Assembly: GCA_029573235.1 (NCBI GenBank)
Contig: JAKQGX010000004.1
Location: forward strand, 1 to 64,000
Reading direction: 5' to 3'
DNA length: 64,000 nucleotides
Origin: Bacteroidota bacterium
GTDB taxonomy: Bacteria > Bacteroidota > Bacteroidia > Chitinophagales > Chitinophagaceae
Part shown: one piece after another, positions 55,739-63,817 of the stretch
Layout of the letters: every line of letters starts with the position of its first letter
Numbering within the stretch: the stretch's first letter is position 1
Notes under the pieces: model-generated
Told to the model about the DNA's origin: nothing
Databases searched by the model: none
The model's input: only the letters and a program-made list of their open reading frames with translations
Program-made: the position numbers and the translations under genes

Positions 55739-57877
55739 ATGAGTACATTTAAAAACAAACTGTTTCTATTCCTTTTTGCTTTGCTGACGAGCCATTTCAG
55801 CATGACCGCACAAATGATTGAAGACCCTACGCAATGGACGTATGAACTCAAGAAAAAATCAGACAAGGTTTATGATTTGGTATTTAAACTAAAACTAAAA
55901 GAACATTGGCATATCTGGTCGTTAAACCCGGGTGGCGATGGCTTACAAATCCCACCGGAGTTCACTATCGACAATAACCCTGCGGTGAAAAAGATGGGAT
56001 CCATCAAAGAAAGTGGCAAATTGATATCGGAAGAAATGGATGGTGTAGATGGGAAGGTCAACTACTTTCTGAATAATGTAGTGTATACCCAAACGGTAGA
56101 AGTAGCCAACAACACAACCATCAAAGGGAAATACCGCTACCAAGTATGCGATGAAACGCAATGCCTGGCTCCGAAAACCAAATCTTTTAGCCTAGAAGTA
56201 ACCGACAGCAAACCTGCTGCTACGGACACTACGACTACCGACAGCGCAATTACGACAGCCATTGATACAGCAACACCAACAAACTCAGTGGCTACAACGC
56301 CTACCTCCAACAACACTAACGATACCGCAGCCACCCTTGCCTCTGCAGATGATAACAATAGCAACAACGGTAAAGAAAAGAAGTCGTTATTATGGTTATT
56401 CTTTGCTTCATTGACGGGTGGCTTGCTCGCCGTACTTACACCCTGTGTGTATTCTATGATTCCTATTACGGTGAGTTTCTTCACCAAAAGAAGCAAGACT
56501 CGTGCAGAAGGTATTAAGAATGCCGTTTGGTACTCTTTATCCATCATTATTATCTTCACTATTCTCGGTGTATTAATATCCTTGTTCTTTGGTGCCAATG
56601 CCCTCAACAACCTTTCTACCAACTGGATTGCCAACCTGTTTTTCTTTGCCATCTTCGTGTTATTCGGCATTTCCTTCTTGGGTGCATTTGAGATTACACT
56701 ACCCTCTTCCTGGACGAGCAAAACCGATAGCAAAGCCGGTATTGGCAGCATGGGCGGTATCTTTTTCATGGCGCTCACGTTGGTCATCGTATCATTTTCA
56801 TGTACGGGACCCATTGTTGGTCCGTTGTTGGTACTTGCCGGCAGCGGTGGTATTGCTGGTCCGGCACTGGGTATGTTTGCCTTTTCGGTGGGGCTCGCCC
56901 TCCCCTTTGCATTGTTTGCGGTATTCCCCGGCATGCTCAATAAAATGGCGGCTTCGGGCGGGTGGTTGAATCAAGTAAAAGTAGTATTGGGCTTTATCGA
57001 GTTGATGCTGGCACTCAAGTTTTTCTCTAATGCCGACCTCGCACAAGGCTGGCGTATATTAGACCGTGAACTATTCATAGCCGTATGGATTGTATTATCG
57101 GTGCTATTAGGCTTGTACCTATTGGGCAAGTTGAAAATGTCGCATGATGATGCCTCCCCTAAAAATATTTATGGACAAGAATACGTGTCTATCTTTAAAC
57201 TATTCCTCGCCATCACGTTCTTCTCCTTTGCTGTTTATTTATTACCCGGTATGTGGGGAGCTCCACTGAATGGCATGAGCCAATTCTTACCACCCATGGG
57301 TACGCAAGATTATGTAGTGAGTAATGGTGGTGGTGGCAGTGGCAACGCCGGTCATGGCGGCGGCACCGTGGATGGCATTGCCCCGGTAAAATTTGTACAA
57401 GAACTGAAAATGTATGAACCGCCTATTGCGGTGCAAAACGGGCTGGTAACCTTCTACGATTATGAAGAAGCATTGGAAGCATCTAAGAAAATAAAGAAAC
57501 CCGTTATGCTGGACTTTACAGGCATCAACTGCGTGAATTGCCGAAAAATGGAAAGCCAAGTATGGAGCAATCCCGAAGTAATGAAACGCTTGAAAGAAGA
57601 TTTTATCATTGCTTCTCTCTATTGCGATTATGATAAAATTGAAGTACCCAAAGACCAACAGTTTTTCTCAAAAGAACTCAATGCACAAGTAGTGACTATC
57701 GGCGACTGGAATGAGCATTTGCAAGCTTCGAAGTTCAATTCCAACTCACAACCATTTTATTTCTTTGTAAATGGTGATGGTGTTAAATTGGTAGATGAAG
57801 GATATAGCTATAACTCCGATGCTTCCAAATTCATCCAACATCTAGACCGCGTGAAAGCCGCATATACCCAACAATAA
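55739..57877 (+). CDS. Thiol:disulfide interchange protein DsbD-like
   Basis: The order is DsbD alpha domain (residues of about 25-155, Cys pair in YQVCDETQCLAP), an acidic/Thr-rich linker, eight or so membrane helices with the paired Cys (AVLTPCVYSMIP and IVSFSCTGPIVGP), a Gly-rich loop (GGGGSGNAGHGGG), and a thioredoxin domain (LDFTGINCVNCRKMESQVW, active site CVNC). DsbD moves electrons from cytoplasmic thioredoxin to the periplasm for disulfide reduction and cytochrome c maturation. Length 712 is normal. A strong hairpin ends the operon, and the AT-rich cas island begins beyond it. Confidence 0.92.
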   Translation: MSTFKNKLFLFLFALLTSHFSMTAQMIEDPTQWTYELKKKSDKVYDLVFKLKLKEHWHIWSLNPGGDGLQIPPEFTIDNNPAVKKMGSIKESGKLISEEMDGVDGKVNYFLNNVVYTQTVEVANNTTIKGKYRYQVCDETQCLAPKTKSFSLEVTDSKPAATDTTTTDSAITTAIDTATPTNSVATTPTSNNTNDTAATLASADDNNSNNGKEKKSLLWLFFASLTGGLLAVLTPCVYSMIPITVSFFTKRSKTRAEGIKNAVWYSLSIIIIFTILGVLISLFFGANALNNLSTNWIANLFFFAIFVLFGISFLGAFEITLPSSWTSKTDSKAGIGSMGGIFFMALTLVIVSFSCTGPIVGPLLVLAGSGGIAGPALGMFAFSVGLALPFALFAVFPGMLNKMAASGGWLNQVKVVLGFIELMLALKFFSNADLAQGWRILDRELFIAVWIVLSVLLGLYLLGKLKMSHDDASPKNIYGQEYVSIFKLFLAITFFSFAVYLLPGMWGAPLNGMSQFLPPMGTQDYVVSNGGGGSGNAGHGGGTVDGIAPVKFVQELKMYEPPIAVQNGLVTFYDYEEALEASKKIKKPVMLDFTGINCVNCRKMESQVWSNPEVMKRLKEDFIIASLYCDYDKIEVPKDQQFFSKELNAQVVTIGDWNEHLQASKFNSNSQPFYFFVNGDGVKLVDEGYSYNSDASKFIQHLDRVKAAYTQQ

Positions 57878-57937
57878 TACGGGTGGCATTGAAAGCAAAA
57901 TCTATAAAACAATAACCGCTCCAATAATAGTAGAGCA

Positions 57938-57978
57938 CCACAAAAAAAGCAGTCCTAATGGGGCTGCTTTTTTTGTGG
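57938..57978. terminator. Strong terminator after dsbD; left edge of the AT-rich island
   Basis: CCACAAAAAAAGCAG pairs exactly with CTGCTTTTTTTGTGG, with further pairs inside (TCC with GGG). A-runs and T-runs on both arms suit termination in either direction. Confidence 0.85.
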
Positions 57979-58109
57979 CGGTTGGAGAATGTATTAGATA
58001 TCACTCGTCTGGTATTAATAGGGAAAGAAATTTCGTAGTTGCAAAACTATTTCTCAAAAAGAGCTAACTCAATTATCTTGCTTATACACAGACCAATAAA
58101 CTAAAGTAT

Positions 58110-58292
58110 ATGAAAAACAACCAAAATGCATTCACCCAAAAGTATCCCCTCTCCAAAACCCTAAGATTTGAACTGAAACCGATAGGGAAAACTTTAGAAC
58201 ATATAGAAGCCAAAGGCCTTTTAAGCCAAGACGAGCAAAGAGCGGAAAGTTATAAGAAGATGAAGTTACAGTTTATTCAAAAAGGAAATTAA
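58110..58292 (+). pseudogene. N-terminal relic of a cas12a gene
   Basis: The 60-codon frame reads [22 protein letters not shown] then [23 protein letters not shown], which follows the N-terminus of canonical Cas12a (WED-I strand with KTLRFEL and GKTL, then the first REC1 helix). The resemblance stops abruptly at QFIQKGN and a stop; full Cas12a is about 1200-1300 residues, so well over 90 percent is missing. The intact, different effector begins 25 bases later. Either an internal deletion removed a once-tandem cas12a gene, or only this end was acquired. Whether the short peptide is made is unknown; a weak TATCTTGC promoter-like box lies shortly upstream. Confidence 0.8.
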
Positions 58293-58317
58293 ATATTAAA
58301 TCATAAAACAATAAAAT

Positions 58318-61300
58318 ATGGAAAAGTTTAAAATCACAAAAACAATTCGCTTTAAAGCAATACCACAAAAAGCAGAAAGACTACAGGCTCAAGCAGAGGC
58401 ATTAATGGATAATCCTAAAGCGGACATTACTGTGCTTGTCATTAAGGGTTTTGATTTAATTAATTTATTTGAGGAATTAGTCTATACCAATGATAAAAAA
58501 GAGTATTTAAGAAAAAATATTACTATCCATTTTAGATGGTTACGACAATATGTAAAAAATGAATGGTACGATTGGAAACAAGGGAAAATTGAAATAGAAA
58601 ATGATAATAACAAAGCAAAGCAAAAGCAACCCCAAAAATCCAATTCACCCTTTGCTAGCTTATTAGCCATAAGAGATAATTTTGATGATGCTAAAGAAAA
58701 AGAACAAACAGACCATACTAACAAAACGGCAAAAAACAGTGAGGATAAAAAATTACCATTAGGCTCTGTGCCTTTTCTAAAAAATGAACTTCAAAATATT
58801 AGTAGTAGTTGGCGGGAGCTATTAGATGAATTAAGAAAAGCTTTTGAACGACCTGAGGAAAACCGTATGCGCAGAGCTGATATTGCTAAATTTTTAGGAG
58901 GGCTTTCCACGAGACAAATGCTCCCTGCATTAATCGAATTCATTAATGATTTAAACGATAAAAAATCAGAAGAACAAATTAATGCTTTAAAAAAATTAGT
59001 ACAAGAGTTTAAAGAACTACTTGAAACTTGTCAAAATGCTTATTTATCTGCACAAAGTTCCGGCATAAATATAGCAAGGGCAAGCTTTAACTATTATACA
59101 TTAAATAAGAAAGAGAAAAATTATACAGAAGAAAGGCAAAAAATATTAAACAGCTTGTCAAGGTCATTTTTTGAAAAAGGAAGAGTACCCCAAATTATTA
59201 AGGATTTAAGCATTGACGAAACCCTTTCAATTGGAAACCTATATGAGTTTCTAAAAAAATATAAAGCAGAGCAAAAACAACAATTTCAAGAAGCAGTAAG
59301 CCAAGGTTTAAAGTTTAATGAACTGAAAGAAAAATTTCCATTATTTGATACAATTGAACCTATCTATAAAGACTTTGTTGCAAAAACCAATGCAATTACT
59401 CAAAAAAGTACTGCTTTACAAAACAGCTCTCAAACCAAAGATCTTAAAGATGAAATCAATAAACTCAAAAGAGAACGGGGGCAGATGTTTCAGAAAGGAA
59501 AATTCAGGAAATATACCGAGTTATGTGATGTTTATAAAAAAGTTGCTCAAAATAAAGGAAAACTAAAAGCAGCTCTGATAGGTATCGAAAAAGAAAAATT
59601 AGATTCCCAAAAATTGCAATACTGGGCTTTGATTGGAAGGCAAAACAATCAATACAAACTCTATCTTATCCCCAAAGAAAAAGTGCAGGAAGCCTATGCT
59701 GAAATATCCAGGCAAGGCAGAATAGAAAACGAGGTAAGTACACCGCTGTATTATTTTGAATCGTTTACTTTTAGGGCTTTAAGAAAATTATGTTTTGGGG
59801 TAAATGGAAATACTTTTATTCCTGAAATCAAAAAGGCATTTCCTGAATTCAACACACCTGACTTTGGTGAGCATACTTTCAGAACGGGAAATATTGAACA
59901 AGATGAGCAAAACTTAATTCAATTCTATCAAAAAGTGTTAGATACTGATTTTGTTCTTAGAAATTTAAGGTTGCCTCATTCTCAATTGCAAGAAGTAATA
60001 GATACTAAATACAACAGTCTTCAAGAATTTAAGATTGCCATAGAAAAAGTATGTTACGCCAAACAAACAGTCTTAAATTCAAGAGTATTAAGGCTATTGG
60101 AAACCGATTTTAAAGCACAAATTGTTGAGCTAAGCAGTTTAGATTTAAATAAAGAAAATCCTACCCATTTAAAAGCACATACCCTTTTGTGGAATAGCTT
60201 TTGGAGTAAAGAAAATGAAGCCAATCATTTTACCACTAGAATAAATCCTGAGATCAGCATCTATTGGCGTGAAGCTAAAGCCTCTCGAATAGAAAAGTAT
60301 GGAAAAGGAACGCCGCTTTATGATGAGAGAAAGAAAAACAGGTATTTGCATCCTCAATTTACAGTCGCATTTACTTTCAATGAAAATGCACTTAGCAATG
60401 AGTTGAATTTTGCTTTTGAGGGTTTTGAGAAAAAGAAAGAAGCTCTAAACAATTTCAACCAGCAAATAAACCAAGAGTTTAAAAAGGGATTAGAAAATCA
60501 AATTTTAGGTGCTTTTGGTATTGATACCGGAGAAGCAGAATTGGCAACCATTGGATTAACAGATAATGGAAAACCTTTTCCTACAAAGCTTATTCGGCTA
60601 AAAACAGAAAAATTAAATTTTGAAAAACAAGGCTTTTTTAAAGACGGCACACCCAGAGAAAAACCCTATCGTGCTATTGACAATATGAGTTATTTCTTAA
60701 ATCAAGAATTGTACGAAAAAACTTTTAGAGATTATCTTTTTCAAGAAACTTATACGGAAATTTTTGAAGAATTTGAAACCACTACTATTGACTTAACTTG
60801 TGCCAAAGTGATTTGCGGACATATTGTTTTGAATGGTGATTTGCATATGCGTACCAAGCTCAATTTATTGAATGCAAAAAGGCAAATACGACAAGCACAA
60901 ATTCTTAACCCATCTTTAGAAATAAAATTTGAAGAAGATAAAATCTTGATGCCTGAAACTGATGAAGATAAAAAAGCCATCACATCTTGGAAAGCCATCT
61001 ATCATACCAATGAAGAGTTGGAGCAAATACAACCTATAAAAACAGTAAATGAAATGCTACTATCTTATTTAAAAGAGATTAAAGTAGATGAATCTATTGA
61101 AATAGAAAGCATCAACCGATACCGCAAAGTAGTGGCGGGAAATATGGTTGGGGTTATAGCTCATTTGTACAATAAATATCCTATCCTTATTGCTATTGAA
61201 AATCTTGCCCAAGGCACTATTGAAAAACATCGTTTGCGTTATCAAGGTGTAATGGACAGACCTTTGGAGACAGCACTGTATCGTAAATTCCAATCGAAAG

Positions 61301-61614
61301 GATTAACGCCTCCTATATCTGATGTTGTTGCAATTAGAGAAGCCCTTACCGAAAAGAAAAATAATAAAAAAAGTCAGTTGGGTGTATTACAATTTGTAGA
61401 TGAGCAACTCACCAGTAAAACCTGCCCCAATTGTGGCAAGAATGCCTATGAAGGTAGTAGAAAAGAATTGTACTTAAAGGAGAAGAAACAAGGAATTTTT
61501 TCTTGTACTTGTGGCTATCACAACATCAATAATCCTATGGGCTTGAACTTACACAGTAATGATGCTGTTGCCGCATTTAACATTGCCAAAAGAGGCATTA
61601 AAAACATTAAATAA
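58318..61614 (+). CDS. Cas12 effector nuclease, type V-A-like with zinc ribbon (Cas12a2/Cas12a3-like)
   Basis: The 1098-residue product starts KITKTIRFKAIP, echoing the WED-I strand of Cas12a. A long helical REC region (about 40-420) is followed by LQYWALIGRQNNQYKLYLIPK (WED-like). A split RuvC nuclease comes next: Asp736 in GAFGIDTGEAELATIGL, Glu961 in LIAIENLAQG and Asp1082 in HSNDAVAAFNIAKRG. Between RuvC-II and III lies a four-Cys zinc ribbon (Cys1036, 1039, 1063, 1065) where Cas12a has its Nuc domain. That replacement is known from Cas12a2, an RNA-activated nuclease causing abortive infection, and its tRNA-cutting relative Cas12a3. All catalytic residues are intact. I cannot choose between these clades or a new one by eye. 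The gene is AT-rich and the next ORF overlaps its stop. Confidence 0.85.
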   Translation: MEKFKITKTIRFKAIPQKAERLQAQAEALMDNPKADITVLVIKGFDLINLFEELVYTNDKKEYLRKNITIHFRWLRQYVKNEWYDWKQGKIEIENDNNKAKQKQPQKSNSPFASLLAIRDNFDDAKEKEQTDHTNKTAKNSEDKKLPLGSVPFLKNELQNISSSWRELLDELRKAFERPEENRMRRADIAKFLGGLSTRQMLPALIEFINDLNDKKSEEQINALKKLVQEFKELLETCQNAYLSAQSSGINIARASFNYYTLNKKEKNYTEERQKILNSLSRSFFEKGRVPQIIKDLSIDETLSIGNLYEFLKKYKAEQKQQFQEAVSQGLKFNELKEKFPLFDTIEPIYKDFVAKTNAITQKSTALQNSSQTKDLKDEINKLKRERGQMFQKGKFRKYTELCDVYKKVAQNKGKLKAALIGIEKEKLDSQKLQYWALIGRQNNQYKLYLIPKEKVQEAYAEISRQGRIENEVSTPLYYFESFTFRALRKLCFGVNGNTFIPEIKKAFPEFNTPDFGEHTFRTGNIEQDEQNLIQFYQKVLDTDFVLRNLRLPHSQLQEVIDTKYNSLQEFKIAIEKVCYAKQTVLNSRVLRLLETDFKAQIVELSSLDLNKENPTHLKAHTLLWNSFWSKENEANHFTTRINPEISIYWREAKASRIEKYGKGTPLYDERKKNRYLHPQFTVAFTFNENALSNELNFAFEGFEKKKEALNNFNQQINQEFKKGLENQILGAFGIDTGEAELATIGLTDNGKPFPTKLIRLKTEKLNFEKQGFFKDGTPREKPYRAIDNMSYFLNQELYEKTFRDYLFQETYTEIFEEFETTTIDLTCAKVICGHIVLNGDLHMRTKLNLLNAKRQIRQAQILNPSLEIKFEEDKILMPETDEDKKAITSWKAIYHTNEELEQIQPIKTVNEMLLSYLKEIKVDESIEIESINRYRKVVAGNMVGVIAHLYNKYPILIAIENLAQGTIEKHRLRYQGVMDRPLETALYRKFQSKGLTPPISDVVAIREALTEKKNNKKSQLGVLQFVDEQLTSKTCPNCGKNAYEGSRKELYLKEKKQGIFSCTCGYHNINNPMGLNLHSNDAVAAFNIAKRGIKNIK

Positions 61615-63536
61615 TGAAGTACATATTTGCAATTGACGAAACAGGAAATTTTTCTTTTGATGAAAAGGCTAACTCTTATGTATGTGGAGTTTTAATTTCT
61701 AAATCAGAAAATGAACTAAAGCAAAAGTATAAGGAAGCTTATCAATCTTTTTTTCCTAATAGGTTAGTTCCTGATACAAAAGAGCAGCTAATAGGAAAGG
61801 AGCAGGAACATTTTCATTTTGCAAAACTCTTCAATAACCAAAAAGAAATTTGCAAAACCGAATTATTACCATTAGCAAATAAGATTTATATTTCTTCAGG
61901 AAAACCCTTGCTATTTGCCAATAACCAAAACTATTGGCAAATAGCGGTTACGGCAGTGATTACACAACTACTAAAGCAACAAAAATTTGATAGAGACGAT
62001 GCTTTAGAAATTCAAATTGATTTTAGAGCAGATAAAGTTTGGGGCACTATCAATGAAACCAGTCCCGACTTTTTAGCTTATCACAATATATTGAAAAATC
62101 AGTTTGAGCTTATCATTAAACCCTACAAAGACACATTAAACATCCCCATAAGCATTTTATTTGCCAGTGATACTTCGTCTTTTTTTGTAAATCTTGCAGA
62201 CATTGTTTGCGGCATTGTTAAGCAGCACAAGGAGGTAAACAGCATAAAATGTCCTTGCGAAAAAGTAATGGGAAATAGTAATCCTGCCTTATTGATAGCA
62301 AATAATCCTTTAGCAGCTTTGGTAACTATTTTTCAAGAACTACTTAATAATGGAGTTTCCAATAATACCGCTTTAATGTCAACTATCTTGGAGCGATGCC
62401 GAAAGGAACAAAATTTATACAATCAGGTTTGGGAAATTTTTTATAGCTTTTTAAAATTTCAAATTAAGGAACGCTTTGAAAACAATCATTTCTCTAAACT
62501 CAATGAAATAAATTCCTTATTCTTAAAAGAGTTTAATCGCAACTTTCAAAAAATAAATAGCGACAAAACCTTAGATATTGCTACTTTATTTGTGGAGTTT
62601 GCTTCGCATAATGGGGAACATATTTTACCTTTTTCAAATGACTTTTTCCTAAACATCTTAAATGATAACCATAACGAAAGTAGGATTTTGAGAAAATGGG
62701 AAAAATGGATTAGTTATGAACTAAGAAGTGCACAAATCTTATTTAACAGTTATGAATTCGATACTATTGAAAGTCGTTTTGAATCCCTTTGGAATCAACA
62801 AGAAAGCATTATTAAATCTATTCCGTTTGCCGAAATTAAAGATGAACACACTACAGCGATTATAGGTACATTGGCACAATCTTATGCCTATAAAGGAAAA
62901 ATGGACAAGGCAATAGAGTATTTTGAACTCTCATTGGAATATGCTACCAGAAGTAATGCTCAAGCCTATTTTTATTTATTGACTTGTCATTTGCTTAAAC
63001 AAGATATTCCCAAAGTGTATCACTATTTTGAATTACACACCCTTACTAAGGCTCAAGATTTTCAAAACAAAAAAGAAAAGAACATTTGGTCCCTGTTAGC
63101 TTATGCTAAACTTAGAGCATTAGAGTTATATACAAATGGTTCTAGTAATCTTCCTGAAATTATTTCAAATGAAGTAGAACCAAATTCTTACCCATATCCA
63201 CTTTTGCTGAAGTGGCAAGCTTTGGCACTTATATTAGAAAACAAAACAGAAAATAAAGAAAGAATAATAAGTTTATTGACACAGGCATTAGAAACTTTGT
63301 TACAAGATAGAAACGGATTTACTATCCAAACATTATCTATCCCAATTATTCAGCTATTTGCATTAATTGATAATACTAATCCATACCACGCCCAATATAG
63401 TCGTTTGATAAGAGAGTGGTCAGAGCAGAGTTTGCCTTTTAAAGGTTTTATTGAAAATTCAGATTTTCTACAAAGTTTAAAAAATGATAAGGATGCTTGG
63501 TATAGAGCGATATCCTTACCCTTTATATATTCTTAA
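61614..63536 (+). CDS. DUF3800-like putative nuclease with TPR-like helical tail, coupled to the Cas12 gene
   Basis: The start codon shares one base with the cas12 stop (TAATG), so translation is coupled. Residues 1-210 resemble DUF3800, an RNase H-like fold: FAIDETGNFSF (Asp8-Glu9), HFHFAKLF, QIDFRADK (Asp136/Asp140), SDTSSFFVNLADIVCGIV (Asp186/Asp196), with acidic residues placed like a metal-dependent nuclease. The rest is helical; about 400-460 (LAQSYAYKGKMDKAIEYFELSLEYA) is TPR-like. DUF3800 proteins turn up near mobile and defence genes, but I know of no link to Cas12. The role is open: processing enzyme, second effector, or regulator of the Cas12. The DUF3800 call is by motif and moderately sure. 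Confidence 0.7.
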   Translation: MKYIFAIDETGNFSFDEKANSYVCGVLISKSENELKQKYKEAYQSFFPNRLVPDTKEQLIGKEQEHFHFAKLFNNQKEICKTELLPLANKIYISSGKPLLFANNQNYWQIAVTAVITQLLKQQKFDRDDALEIQIDFRADKVWGTINETSPDFLAYHNILKNQFELIIKPYKDTLNIPISILFASDTSSFFVNLADIVCGIVKQHKEVNSIKCPCEKVMGNSNPALLIANNPLAALVTIFQELLNNGVSNNTALMSTILERCRKEQNLYNQVWEIFYSFLKFQIKERFENNHFSKLNEINSLFLKEFNRNFQKINSDKTLDIATLFVEFASHNGEHILPFSNDFFLNILNDNHNESRILRKWEKWISYELRSAQILFNSYEFDTIESRFESLWNQQESIIKSIPFAEIKDEHTTAIIGTLAQSYAYKGKMDKAIEYFELSLEYATRSNAQAYFYLLTCHLLKQDIPKVYHYFELHTLTKAQDFQNKKEKNIWSLLAYAKLRALELYTNGSSNLPEIISNEVEPNSYPYPLLLKWQALALILENKTENKERIISLLTQALETLLQDRNGFTIQTLSIPIIQLFALIDNTNPYHAQYSRLIREWSEQSLPFKGFIENSDFLQSLKNDKDAWYRAISLPFIYS

Positions 63537-63545
63537 TGAAAACTT

Positions 63546-63767
63546 ATGGAATCCTATATCACCCTATCCTTTCTAAATGATTTTATTTTTTGCCCAAGGA
63601 GTATTTATTTTCATCAGCTCTATAGCAATTTTACTGAAACTGTGTATAAGCAGCAGCCTCAAATAAAGGGTACTGCTGCCCACCAAAGTATAGACGAGCA
63701 AAACTATAGCACCGCTGCTCATATCCTGTAAGGCTTGGAAGTGTTTAGTAAAGGTTTAATAAGGTGA
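63546..63767 (+). pseudogene. cas4 relic with an internal stop codon
   Basis: The 61-codon frame reads SFLNDFIFCPRSIYFHQLYS and later KGTAAHQSIDEQNYSTAAHIL, the start of CRISPR Cas4 (RecB-like nuclease) with its first Fe-S Cys and the conserved G-x-x-x-H segment. The TAA at 63729 sits where related proteins usually have Gln, so a single C-to-T change could have made it, and the same frame continues GLEVFSKGLI, still Cas4-like, before a second stop at 63765. The rest of Cas4 (about 100 more residues including the other Cys) is missing. It begins 9 bases after the DUF3800 stop, as expected for an ancestral operon. Confidence 0.78.
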
Positions 63768-63805
63768 AATCATCATAATACTACATTTATAAAAACTAAA
63801 TTTAA

Positions 63806-63813
63806 TACTTTTG
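63806..63813 (+). promoter_or_regulatory. -7 promoter element TACTTTTG
   Basis: TACTTTTG ends four bases before the ATG at 63818, so transcripts of the next gene would be leaderless and independent of the cas operon. Confidence 0.5.
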
Positions 63814-63817
63814 CATA

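Noticed and set aside
56137-56940. 267-codon ORF on the minus strand inside dsbD
   Set aside because: It is a shadow of the Thr/Ala/Val-rich codons of dsbD; no family features and no promoter or neighbours support it.
58040-58066. AGAAATTTCGTAGTTGCAAAACTATTTCT, which at first sight resembles a Cas12a-type repeat (AATTTCTAC...GTAGAT)
   Set aside because: The stem and loop order differ, it occurs once, and no spaced copies exist, so it is not an array remnant.
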